A stretch of 64,000 nucleotides of DNA from Petrotoga sp. 9PW.55.5.1 (GTDB lineage Bacteria > Thermotogota > Thermotogae > Petrotogales > Petrotogaceae), in contig NZ_AUPM01000010.1 in assembly GCF_003265365.1 (NCBI RefSeq), forward strand, positions 104,022-168,021. Direction: 5' to 3'. The notes beneath the pieces are model-generated. The model searched no databases, had not been told where the DNA came from, and saw nothing but the letters and a program-made list of their open reading frames with translations. This document shows, in pieces, positions 26,199 to 35,179 of this stretch; the stretch's first letter is position 1, and each line of letters opens with the position of its first letter. The position numbers and the translations under genes are program-made.

Positions 26199-27198
26199 AA
26201 ATTTGATCTTGAAAATAGAAAATTTAATTAAGTATTATCCTATAAAAAGGACTATAGGTGAAGCTTTAACCCGCAAACCTCCTAAATATGTTAAAGCAGT
26301 AGATCGCATTAATTTAGAGGTGAAAAAAGGAGAAACTCTTGGATTAGTGGGAGAGTCTGGAAGCGGTAAAACTACTACGGGGAGGTTAGTTACCAGGTTA
26401 GAAGATCCAACAAGTGGTAAAATAATATTTAAAAACAATGATATAAGTAAATTTTCTAAAAAAGAGTTAAAAAAGGTTAGAAAAAGTATTCAAATAATAT
26501 TTCAAGATCCTCTTGCAGCTTTGAATCCACATATGAGAGTGGGGGAGGCTGTTATGCACCCCTTACAGATTCATAATGTTGGAAAAAGCCGAGAAGAAAG
26601 GCAGAAGATAGTTTTGGATATGTTAGAAAGGGTTCAGCTATCTCCAGCTCAAGAGTATTTTAATAGATATCCACGTGATTTGTCTGGCGGTCAGAGGCAG
26701 AGAGTAGTAATTGCAAGAGCGTTGATCTTACATCCCACTTTTGTAGTTGCTGATGAAGCAGTAGCTATGTTGGATGTATCAGTAAGATCTCAACTTTTAC
26801 AATTAATGATTGATTTGAAAAGCGAGTTTGATCTAACTTATCTTTTCATTACCCACGATTTAGCCACTACCAAATATATATGTGACAGAATTGCCGTTAT
26901 GTATCTAGGGAAAATAGTAGAAGTAGGTGATTTTGAGCATATTTATACAAATCCGAGTCATCCTTACACTCAAGCACTGATATCAGCAGTTCCAGAACCT
27001 GATCCAAAAAGCAATAAAAAAAGGATAATACCGAAAGGAGAAGTTCCCAATGCAGTGAATATCCCAACAGGTTGTAGATTTCATCCACGCTGCCCTTATG
27101 TAAAGGAGATTTGTAAAGTTCAAGAACCCATTTTAAAGGATATAGAAACTCATCAAGTGGCTTGCCATTTGTATGACTCTGAATATGAAAAAGTGTAG
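26191..27198 (+). CDS. ABC transporter ATP-binding protein, DppF/OppF type
   Basis: This 335-residue second ATPase of the heterodimer has Walker A GESGSGKTTTG, Q-loop IFQDPLAALNP, signature LSGGQRQR and Walker B FVVADEAVAMLD. The usual DEP(T/V) is thus DEA here. The H-loop is FITHDLA, and the C-terminal CRFHPRCPYVKEIC extension follows. I start at the ATG at 26191, after GGGTGGTTTTG; upstream in-frame codons overlap that SD. It is the last gene of the operon, which meets the convergent murJ six bases later. Confidence 0.92.
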   Translation: MDENLILKIENLIKYYPIKRTIGEALTRKPPKYVKAVDRINLEVKKGETLGLVGESGSGKTTTGRLVTRLEDPTSGKIIFKNNDISKFSKKELKKVRKSIQIIFQDPLAALNPHMRVGEAVMHPLQIHNVGKSREERQKIVLDMLERVQLSPAQEYFNRYPRDLSGGQRQRVVIARALILHPTFVVADEAVAMLDVSVRSQLLQLMIDLKSEFDLTYLFITHDLATTKYICDRIAVMYLGKIVEVGDFEHIYTNPSHPYTQALISAVPEPDPKSNKKRIIPKGEVPNAVNIPTGCRFHPRCPYVKEICKVQEPILKDIETHQVACHLYDSEYEKV

Positions 27199-27203
27199 TC
27201 TTA

Positions 27204-28691
27204 CTACTTTATTTTTCTGAAAATTAAATTTACAGCTTGTTTTAACTTTTTAGAACCAAATAGGTATGCTGAACCAAAATAAACTATTACACATATGAAT
27301 ATAAATATAAGGATCATTAGTCTAGAAGTAAAAAAATCTTTGAAAAGTATTATAAAAATTGTCATTACCATACTAGACATAAATATTTTTAAAATTTCAA
27401 TCCAATCATATCTTTCCAGTGCCATGAAATATTTTGAACCAGTCATTACCGTACCTATAAAACCAGCAATGGTTGTTGCTAAAGCAATTCCAACAACTCC
27501 ATATCTAAAGGCAAGTATTACATCAAGAACTGCATTTATTGTTAACATAACAACTGCCACAAAAGAAGGATACTTTGTATTTAATCTTGAATGGTATGTT
27601 CTTATAAATATAGTGTGTAATGAATAAAAAGGAAGACCTAACGAGTAAAACAATAAGGTTCTAGAAGTAATAACAGTGTCAGAAGCGGTAAAACTCCCAT
27701 GCTGATAAATTAAGGCAACTATCTCTGTATTCATAAATATCAAGCCCAACATAGAAGGTATGGTAAAAAACAGAGTTAGTTCTATGCTATCTTTTAGGTT
27801 TTTATTGTATTCTTTGTCATCCATAATACTTGAAGAGTGGGAAAGCTTTGGTAAAAGTGCGTTTGCAACACTAACAGCAAAAATGCTCAACGGAAGTTGG
27901 TAAATTCTTAATGCATATTGTATTGTGGAAACTCCTCCTGTACCTGTCCATGTAGCTATATTGGTGTCGATTAAAGTGTTAAGAGTTCCTACCGCTACAC
28001 CTAATAGTGCAGGGCCAAAAAGGTTTAAGATACTTTTTAAATCTTTTTTGTTAAAGTCAAAGGTTATCTTGTAGTTTATTTTTCGTAAAATATAAAAGAC
28101 TAAAAGAAATTGCAATATCCCTCCTATTGTAAATCCTATAGCAGGGCCTAGTATTTTAGGAGCAAAAAAAGAAGATAGAAATATAAATATTATACTTGAG
28201 AGGTTAGAAAGTGCTGGAGCAAATGCAGGGCCAAAATAGATATCTTTGCTGTTCAAAACCCCAGTAATTACTGCCCATAGCGAGATGAATATGATGAAGG
28301 GATAAGTTATTTTAAGTAGATAAGACGTTAAAGACATAGTAGATTCTGATAAACCAGTTCCTAATACAAAAACTATTTGATCAGAAAAGAAAAAAATAGG
28401 TATATATAGTAAAACGGTAGTGATTAATACAAACCAAACAGTTGTGCTGAAAAAAACTTGAGAATCTTTTCCTGTTTTTCTTGTAAATAAGGGAATGAAA
28501 GCTGATGAAAGAGCTCCATCAGCAAAGATTTTTCTCAAAAAAAAAGGTAAGATTATTGCAACTAGATAAGCATCGTACTCTGCACTTATTCCAAAATAAT
28601 GGGCAAATGTAGCATCCCTTAAAAGGCCAAGAAGTCTACTTATCAAAGTTGCTAGAGAAAAAAGGAAAGTATGCCTCAACAATTTCGACAT
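27204..28691 (-). CDS. murJ: Lipid II flippase MurJ (MviN family)
   Basis: This 495-residue MOP-superfamily membrane protein has 13-14 predicted helices and would flip the peptidoglycan precursor lipid II across the inner membrane. The N-terminus is typical (TFLFSLATLISRLLGLLRDATFAHYFG), with Arg in the conserved GLLRD segment. FFLRKIFADGALSSAFIPLF is the strongest family signature, and the GSF helix region follows. The start ATG lies after GGGGGCAGAATA. It is probably cotranscribed with upp, 34 bases upstream. Confidence 0.92.
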   Translation of the reverse strand: MSKLLRHTFLFSLATLISRLLGLLRDATFAHYFGISAEYDAYLVAIILPFFLRKIFADGALSSAFIPLFTRKTGKDSQVFFSTTVWFVLITTVLLYIPIFFFSDQIVFVLGTGLSESTMSLTSYLLKITYPFIIFISLWAVITGVLNSKDIYFGPAFAPALSNLSSIIFIFLSSFFAPKILGPAIGFTIGGILQFLLVFYILRKINYKITFDFNKKDLKSILNLFGPALLGVAVGTLNTLIDTNIATWTGTGGVSTIQYALRIYQLPLSIFAVSVANALLPKLSHSSSIMDDKEYNKNLKDSIELTLFFTIPSMLGLIFMNTEIVALIYQHGSFTASDTVITSRTLLFYSLGLPFYSLHTIFIRTYHSRLNTKYPSFVAVVMLTINAVLDVILAFRYGVVGIALATTIAGFIGTVMTGSKYFMALERYDWIEILKIFMSSMVMTIFIILFKDFFTSRLMILIFIFICVIVYFGSAYLFGSKKLKQAVNLIFRKIK

Positions 28692-28725
28692 TTATTCTGC
28701 CCCCGATATTTCTAGTATGTTAATA

Positions 28726-29355
<630 letters not shown>

Positions 29356-29393
29356 TTATAAAAAAACACCTCCCAAATTCTTTAAAAATTTTC

Positions 29394-29576
29394 TCAACCC
29401 AGAAAAGATATTGCAACTGAACTCCCATCTAACTCCTTGATCGCTCTAAAAACGTCTATACCCTTTCCTGCTCTGTAATCTTTTGTCTTATTAACCCTTG
29501 TTGTATCATTAGGTTTTAATTCATCTAAATAAATATACCTATCTAAACATGGGTTAGGAGTTAGGGTAAATATCAT
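29394..29576 (-). pseudogene. Truncated PfkB-family (1-phosphofructokinase-like) remnant
   Basis: This is an open frame of 60 codons whose product MIFTLTPNPCLDRYIYLDEL... matches the N-terminus of 1-phosphofructokinase/tagatose-6-phosphate kinase proteins: the NPCLD substrate motif, an RVNKTKDYRAGKGIDVFRAI segment and the start of the FLGG motif. It stops at TGA exactly after SFLG, while intact members run to about 310 residues. No continuation is visible in the 38 bases before upp. I read it as the 5' end of a gene whose remainder was lost by deletion. Confidence 0.75.
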
Positions 29577-29614
29577 CCTTCTTTATATTTTGTTAGAATC
29601 TTAATAATAGTATT

Positions 29615-30511
29615 TCATGGCACATCATGTCCAAGGCCTGCTTTATAGATCTTAAACCAAAGTTCTCTTGGCATTTGTAAATCTAAAGCTTCTATGGCAT
29701 TTTTAAGTCTTTCTATTTTTCCACTTCCAGAGATAGGAAGTACCTTCAATGGATGACTTAGAAGCCATGAATAAACGATAGTATCCAATTTATCTATATT
29801 TAACTCTTGAGCCACCTCTTTTAATGCGGTAAGTATTCTGATACTCTTTTCATTAGTGGCATCAAATAATTTACCACCCGCTAAAGGTGACCATACCATG
29901 GGGTTAACATTCTTTTCTAATAGGAAATAGATATTATCGTTTTGAAAATGTTCCAAATTGTATGGAGATAACTCTATTTGGTTTGTTACAATCGGGATAC
30001 TTAACTTAGATTGAAGAGTTTTAAACTGTTGGATAGAAAAGTTTGAAACCCCGAAGTATAAAACTTTACCTGATTTATGCAATTCAATAAAAGCTTCGGC
30101 AATTTCCATGGGGTCCATTAAAGGGTCTGGACGATGAATAAGAAGAAGATCTATGAAATCAGTGTTCAAATTTTTTAAAGATTGGTCTACTGAGTTTATG
30201 ATATGTGATTTTGTAGTATCGTAGTAATGGATTCTCCTTTTTTCTTTGTTTGGAAGAACTATACCTGTTTTTGTAACTATTTGGATCTTACTTCTCAAAG
30301 AAGGGTTGTTTTTAAGTACTTCACCAAATAGAGATTCACAAGTATAATTTCCATAAATATCCGCATGATCAAAAGTGGTAACTCCTAAATCGATAGCCTT
30401 TAAAATAAAATTCTCCGTTTCTTTAACTGAAAAATTCCATTGGTTCAGCCTCATCATTCCCTGCACGATACGGGAAAGTTCTAATGCACTGTTGGAAACA
30501 TTTATCTTCAT
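29615..30511 (-). CDS. Aldo/keto reductase, YdhF-like
   Basis: This 298-residue NADPH-dependent (beta/alpha)8 oxidoreductase shows the AKR catalytic tetrad: Asp49 and Tyr54 in FDHADIYGNY, Lys in IVTKTGI (about 84) and His in LLLIHRPDP (about 127). The phosphate-binding loop near the C-terminus reads LPISGSGKIERLKNA. The overall layout resembles E. coli YdhF. The physiological aldehyde or ketone is unknown. It is transcribed alone from the extended -10 at 30550-30558; the neighbouring remnant downstream may once have been cotranscribed. Confidence 0.88.
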   Translation of the reverse strand: MKINVSNSALELSRIVQGMMRLNQWNFSVKETENFILKAIDLGVTTFDHADIYGNYTCESLFGEVLKNNPSLRSKIQIVTKTGIVLPNKEKRRIHYYDTTKSHIINSVDQSLKNLNTDFIDLLLIHRPDPLMDPMEIAEAFIELHKSGKVLYFGVSNFSIQQFKTLQSKLSIPIVTNQIELSPYNLEHFQNDNIYFLLEKNVNPMVWSPLAGGKLFDATNEKSIRILTALKEVAQELNIDKLDTIVYSWLLSHPLKVLPISGSGKIERLKNAIEALDLQMPRELWFKIYKAGLGHDVP

Positions 30512-30549
30512 CTTTTCGCCTCACAGTATTTTGAGATTTCGCTGGTAAT

Positions 30550-30558
30550 ATTATAACA
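30550..30558 (-). promoter_or_regulatory. Extended -10 promoter of the aldo/keto reductase
   Basis: On the minus strand TGTTATAAT, 39 bases before the start codon. Confidence 0.5.
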
Positions 30559-30645
30559 TATTTTTCTTCTTGAAGAATCTTCATTTTCTGATTTATGGTA
30601 TACTATAATGAAGTTTAAAAAATTTTTCATAAAAGGAGCTTGGTT

Positions 30646-31467
30646 GTGATATATACTGAGGAAACTTTAAAAAAACTAAAAGAAACAGATTTATTTGTTC
30701 TGGATATAGATGGTACTTTTTATGTTAGTCAAGAGTTAGTTGCAGGAGCTTTAGAGTTTTCAAGCTTATTGAAAAAACTAAACAAAAAATTGATTTTCTT
30801 AACTAATAATTCCAATAAATCAAAAAAAGAATACTTAAAAGAGTTCAAAAGTTTAGGTTATCCGGTTAGAGAAAACGAGATTTATACAGCTGGAATAGCC
30901 GCTGCTGAATACATAAAAAATAAATTTGGTAAAAAGAAGATATATCTGGTAGGAACTTCATCTATAAAGCAAGAGTATAAGAAGTATGGGCATGAGATAG
31001 TAGAAAATTCTCCTGAGATGGTTGTTGTAACTTTTGATAAGAGTTTGACTTATGATAAGTTGGCAAAAGCATCGATTTTTGTATCAAATGGGGCATTCTA
31101 TGTTATTACGAATCCAGATTTAAATTGTCCGACCAAAGAGGGACCAATTCCTGATACAGCCTCTATTGCTAGTGCTATTTCAAGAGCAACAAATAGAGAA
31201 CCAGATCTTATCTTTGGAAAACCTGATCCAAAAATTCTTGAAATGATTATGAAGGATTTTGAAATATCACCAGAAAAAACTTGTATGGTTGGAGATAGGC
31301 TTTACACCGATATACTAATTGGGATAAACGCGGGAACTTTGACAGCTTTAGTATTAACGGGAGAAGCAAAGTTAGAAGACCTAAAAGGCATTGCAATAAA
31401 ACCGGATATAGTAGTTAGTAATTTAGGTGAGTTAGCAAAATTAATAAAGGAGAAAGAAATTGGCTGA
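30646..31467 (+). CDS. HAD-superfamily sugar/nucleotide phosphatase, NagD type
   Basis: This 273-residue HAD IIA phosphatase has motif I FVLDIDGTFY (nucleophile and acid Asp near residues 16-18), motif II FLTNNSNKSK, and motif III/IV in FGKPDPKI and MVGDRLYTDILIG. The large C2 cap is typical of NagD/p-nitrophenylphosphatase proteins. The substrate is unknown. I start at GTG 30646, seven bases after AAAGGAG; the TTG at 30640 is too close. The 3' end overlaps the next gene by eight bases, so it shares a transcript with the MetH genes. Confidence 0.87.
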   Translation: MIYTEETLKKLKETDLFVLDIDGTFYVSQELVAGALEFSSLLKKLNKKLIFLTNNSNKSKKEYLKEFKSLGYPVRENEIYTAGIAAAEYIKNKFGKKKIYLVGTSSIKQEYKKYGHEIVENSPEMVVVTFDKSLTYDKLAKASIFVSNGAFYVITNPDLNCPTKEGPIPDTASIASAISRATNREPDLIFGKPDPKILEMIMKDFEISPEKTCMVGDRLYTDILIGINAGTLTALVLTGEAKLEDLKGIAIKPDIVVSNLGELAKLIKEKEIG

Positions 31468-32017
31468 GATATACATTCCTCAAAATTACGAAATTATGCC
31501 TCAAAAAAAGTTTTATTTACTTAGAGCCGGTTTTGATGGGAAAAAACTAGAAGTTAATGAAAAACTTAAAGGTGAAATAAATAGAATATATTTGTTGGGA
31601 TTAAAGTTAGCTAGACCGAAAGCAATTATTGAAAGTTTTAAAGTAGATTCCATACCAGTAGATTTAATACCTAAATCTTTTGCAAAAGTTAAATCTATAA
31701 CTTTTTTTGCATCAACATTAGGTGAAGAGATAGATAATTATGTTTCAAGCTCAAACGTTTTAAGCTCAATGCTCATGGATGCGTGGGCCTCTGAATCTTT
31801 AGAGGCTTTTAATGAGTCGATTGACAAGAGTTTAAGAGAAAAATTTAGAAAAGGTACAAGGAGGTTCTCGCCTGGATATTCTGATATCGATATAAGAAAA
31901 AATTGGGATATCGTTAACCTTATACTTAAGACAAACCTTGTAAAAGTAAACAAGAACACGGGCATTATAATCCCAAGAAAAAGTACAATATGTATGATAG
32001 GGTGGTACGATGAATAG
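31460..32017 (+). CDS. MetH reactivation-domain protein (stand-alone)
   Basis: This 185-residue protein corresponds to the AdoMet-binding activation domain that in E. coli forms the C-terminus of cobalamin-dependent methionine synthase. The RRFSPGYSDIDIRKN segment near residue 130 is the conserved R-x-SPGY AdoMet-binding loop, followed by INTGII-like NKNTGIIIPRKSTICMIGW. It would reductively remethylate oxidised cob(II)alamin on MetH. The start is TTG at 31460; both ends overlap neighbours by eight bases, so translation with MetH is coupled. Thermotoga maritima has the same split arrangement. Confidence 0.9.
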   Translation: MAEIYIPQNYEIMPQKKFYLLRAGFDGKKLEVNEKLKGEINRIYLLGLKLARPKAIIESFKVDSIPVDLIPKSFAKVKSITFFASTLGEEIDNYVSSSNVLSSMLMDAWASESLEAFNESIDKSLREKFRKGTRRFSPGYSDIDIRKNWDIVNLILKTNLVKVNKNTGIIIPRKSTICMIGWYDE

Positions 32018-34331
32018 AAAAGATTTCTTACAACTTCTAAATGAAAAGATTTTGATTTTAGATGGAGGATACGGCACAGAGTTTATTAAAAAAGGATACT
32101 CCAAAATTCCAGCAGAAGTCTTAAATATAAAGTATCCAGATGTTGTGTACGATTTACAAAAAGAATATGTAAAAGCTGGTTCAGATATACTTTTAACAAA
32201 CACTTTCAGTGCAAATAGAAAAAAGTTAAGAGAATTGGGTTTTGAAAAAGAATTTGAACAAATAAATGCGCAAGCTGTTCAAATTGCAAGAATGGCATCT
32301 AATCAAACAACTTTAGTATTTGGGGATTTGTCTTCTTTGGGGGAGTTTCCAAAACCTATGGGAAAGCTTGATATGGATGAAGCAATAGAAGAGTATTATC
32401 AGCAAGCGAAGGTACTTTTTGAAAACGGAGTCGATGGTTTTATAGTAGAGACTATGACAGATATCAAAGAACTTAAAGCAGCGGTTTATGGTATAAGAAA
32501 GGTTACTGATAATTTACCTTTAATTGCTCACATGACTTTTGAAAGTAATGGACGTTCTGTAACGGGTACTTCTGTTGAAATATTTGCTAATGTTTTTAAC
32601 GATTTGGACGTCGATGTTTTAGGTATAAATTGTACCTTAGGTCCTGAAGAACTTTTGAGAGTTTTTGAAAGGTTATCTCTTTCGACGAATAAATTTTTAT
32701 CGGTTGAGCCAAATGCTGGAAAACCTATATTTGACGGGGAAAAATTGGAGTATAAAATGTCTCCTGAAATATTTGGAGTATATACTGAAGATTATTTAGA
32801 TGCTGGGGTTAATATAATAGGTGGTTGTTGTGGAACTACTCCCGAACATATAAAAGTAATAAGAAAAATGGTTCAAAGAAGGCCAAGAAATATATCGAAA
32901 GAAATACCTGTTATGTACTCTTCAAGAACCATTTTGAAAACATTTCATCCTTTTACTGTAATTGGCGAAAGAATTAATCCTGCAGGAAGTAAGAAGTTTC
33001 AAAGTGAAATAGAAGCATTTAATTTTGAAAGAGTTATTAAAAGGTCTAATAGTCAGAAAAAGGCTCAGGCTGATGCTATAGATTTGAATTTAGGAATCGA
33101 AAAAATATTAACAGAAGAACATTTTATACAGATTGTAAATGAGTTAGACAAACACTCATCACTCCCCATATCTTTTGATATTCAAAATTTCGATTATTTA
33201 GAAAAGGCATTAAAAGAGTATCCAGGAAGAGCAATAATAAACTCATCAAAACTTTCAAAAAAAGATTTAGAAAGAAAGTTGGAATTAATCAAAAAATATG
33301 GTGGATTATTAATATTATTAGCTCTTGAAAAAGAGATACTAGAAACTGCGGAAGAAAGGTTTCAACTTGTTGTAAAAAAATGGCCATTAATAAAAGACAA
33401 AGGTTTTGAAAAAAATAGATTTATTATCGATCCTTTGGTTTTGTCATTAGGAGCTAACAACGATCCAAAAATTACATTAGAACTCATAAAATTACTTTCT
33501 CAAAGTGGCTTCAACACAACTCTTGGGCTTTCCAACTTAAGTTTTGGTTTGCCAGATAGAAAGTTTATCAATGCAGCATTTTTATCAAGAGCTAGGTATA
33601 ACGGACTAACTTCAGCAATCATGAATCCAGAGGACGAATTTTTGATGAATACTTTGAAAGGGAATTTGCTACTAGATAAAAACATAGTAGCAACCAATAA
33701 AATTGAAGATCAAGACGAATTAACTGAAAAGATTCTTCAAGGTGAAAAAGAAGAAGTAAAGAAGATAATTGAAAGAGAATTGGAAAGCAAAAGTCCATTG
33801 GAAGTCAGTCAAAAAATTCTCGGTGAATCTATGGAGAATATAGGAGAATTATATGCGAAAGGGAGCATATACCTTCCAGAATTATTGCTGGCTGCTGAAA
33901 CAGTGAAACCTATCTTTGATTATCTAAACCAAATGATTCCTGCAACTGAAAGTAACAAAAAAGCAAAGGTAGTGTTAGCAACTGTTGAAGGAGATATTCA
34001 TGATATTGGGAAAAATATAGTGGGATCAGTTTTAAAAAGTGGTAACTTTGAAGTAATTGACCTAGGAAAAGACGTAGAAACCAAAATTATAATAGATGCT
34101 GTAAAAAAACATTCTCCAGAGATACTAGGATTATCTGCTATGATGACAACGACAGTTGGAAAAATTGAAGAAGTTGTGAAAGAATTAAAAAAATACGGTA
34201 TTAATGTGAAAGTTATTGCGGGTGGAGCATCGATGAACAAAAAATTGGCAGAAAATTTTGGATGTGACGCTTATGCAAAAGATGCTAGCGAAGGTCTTAA
34301 AATCTGTAAAAATTGGGTGTCTGAATTATAA
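32010..34331 (+). CDS. metH: Cobalamin-dependent methionine synthase (no activation domain)
   Basis: This 773-residue three-module enzyme transfers the methyl group of methyltetrahydrofolate to homocysteine via cobalamin. The homocysteine module (1-290) has zinc ligands Cys208 (GINCTLG), Cys273 and Cys274 (GGCCGTTPEH). The pterin-binding module (about 310-550) starts VIGERINPAGSKKF. The cobalamin module has a helical cap (about 560-650) and the lower-ligand motif DIHDIG (Asp662, His664, Gly667). It is shorter than E. coli MetH because the activation domain is encoded by the overlapping upstream gene. It ends at the terminator at 34351-34384. Confidence 0.96.
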   Translation: MNRKDFLQLLNEKILILDGGYGTEFIKKGYSKIPAEVLNIKYPDVVYDLQKEYVKAGSDILLTNTFSANRKKLRELGFEKEFEQINAQAVQIARMASNQTTLVFGDLSSLGEFPKPMGKLDMDEAIEEYYQQAKVLFENGVDGFIVETMTDIKELKAAVYGIRKVTDNLPLIAHMTFESNGRSVTGTSVEIFANVFNDLDVDVLGINCTLGPEELLRVFERLSLSTNKFLSVEPNAGKPIFDGEKLEYKMSPEIFGVYTEDYLDAGVNIIGGCCGTTPEHIKVIRKMVQRRPRNISKEIPVMYSSRTILKTFHPFTVIGERINPAGSKKFQSEIEAFNFERVIKRSNSQKKAQADAIDLNLGIEKILTEEHFIQIVNELDKHSSLPISFDIQNFDYLEKALKEYPGRAIINSSKLSKKDLERKLELIKKYGGLLILLALEKEILETAEERFQLVVKKWPLIKDKGFEKNRFIIDPLVLSLGANNDPKITLELIKLLSQSGFNTTLGLSNLSFGLPDRKFINAAFLSRARYNGLTSAIMNPEDEFLMNTLKGNLLLDKNIVATNKIEDQDELTEKILQGEKEEVKKIIERELESKSPLEVSQKILGESMENIGELYAKGSIYLPELLLAAETVKPIFDYLNQMIPATESNKKAKVVLATVEGDIHDIGKNIVGSVLKSGNFEVIDLGKDVETKIIIDAVKKHSPEILGLSAMMTTTVGKIEEVVKELKKYGINVKVIAGGASMNKKLAENFGCDAYAKDASEGLKICKNWVSEL

Positions 34332-34350
34332 GAAATTTACAAAATAGAAC

Positions 34351-34384
34351 GGAGACAACTTTGTGGTTGCCTCCTGATTTTTTT
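34351..34384 (+). terminator. Terminator of the metH operon
   Basis: GGAGACAAC, loop, GTTGCCTCC then TGATTTTTTT. The stem has one A/C mismatch. The convergent inositol monophosphatase gene ends at its right edge. Confidence 0.75.
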
Positions 34385-35151
34385 CAATTTAATTCTTTAA
34401 GACTTTCGATTAAATCTTTGACTATGTAAGGATTACAATAAATAGCGTTGGAACAAAAGATATCTGCATTATTTCCATCGAATTTAATTATTTTTCCACC
34501 ACTTTCTTTTAGTAAAAGATACCCAGCAGCCACATCCCATGGGTGTGATCTTATAGAGATAAATGCATCTAAATAACCCGATGCTACATAGGCAATCTGT
34601 AAAGCAGCTGTTCCAAAAAGTCTGATTCTCATAACCTTTTCTTCAAGTGCTTTGAAATAGGTATGGGTTTTTCCTCTTTTATTTCCTAAAGATAGCATCG
34701 AATCTTCAAAATTTACTGCCCATTGTGGATTTATCTTTTCATCGTTGAGAAATGCCCCTTGATCTTTTGTAGCAAAGTAGAAAAGATTCATAAATGGCGC
34801 ATAGATGATTCCCAAAGTAGGTTCGCTGTTTTCAACAAAGGCTAACGAAATACAGTTTTCTGGTAATCCTCTTGAAAAATTTACAGTTCCATCAATTGGG
34901 TCTATTACCCAATATTCATTTTTATCTGGTGTTTTTGTTAATCCAGATTCTTCAGCTAGGAATAGTGAGTTTGGGAAACTTTTATTGATCTGTTCAATTA
35001 AATACTCTTGTATCTTATAATCGACATCTGTTACTAAATCTGTTCTAGATTTTTTAGAATTAACCTGAAAATTTTCTTTGCTCCACTTTTTAAGATTTTC
35101 TCCAGCGGCCTTTACGATTCTTTTAACTTCTTGCACATCTTTTTGAGTCAA
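34384..35151 (-). CDS. Inositol monophosphatase family protein
   Basis: This 255-residue Mg-dependent phosphatase would act on inositol phosphate, fructose-1,6-bisphosphate or related sugars. Metal ligands are visible in FLAEESG (Glu) and WVIDPIDGTVNFSRG (the DPxDGT motif). The C-terminal HPWDVAAGYLLLKESGG contains the third Asp. I start at TTG 35151, which follows TTGGAGGGAAATATT. A longer frame from an ATG at 35178 would include the SD. It is followed 28 bases upstream by the TreS-like gene and may be its operon partner. Confidence 0.88.
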   Translation of the reverse strand: MTQKDVQEVKRIVKAAGENLKKWSKENFQVNSKKSRTDLVTDVDYKIQEYLIEQINKSFPNSLFLAEESGLTKTPDKNEYWVIDPIDGTVNFSRGLPENCISLAFVENSEPTLGIIYAPFMNLFYFATKDQGAFLNDEKINPQWAVNFEDSMLSLGNKRGKTHTYFKALEEKVMRIRLFGTAALQIAYVASGYLDAFISIRSHPWDVAAGYLLLKESGGKIIKFDGNNADIFCSNAIYCNPYIVKDLIESLKELN

Positions 35152-35179
35152 AATATTTCCCTCCAATAAAATGAGCAAC

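Noticed and set aside
27189..27215. Terminator between the DppF-type ATPase gene and murJ
   Set aside because: The AAAG-TAGT/ACTA-CTTT stem is AT-rich with a bulge and only a short T run; not strong enough to list.
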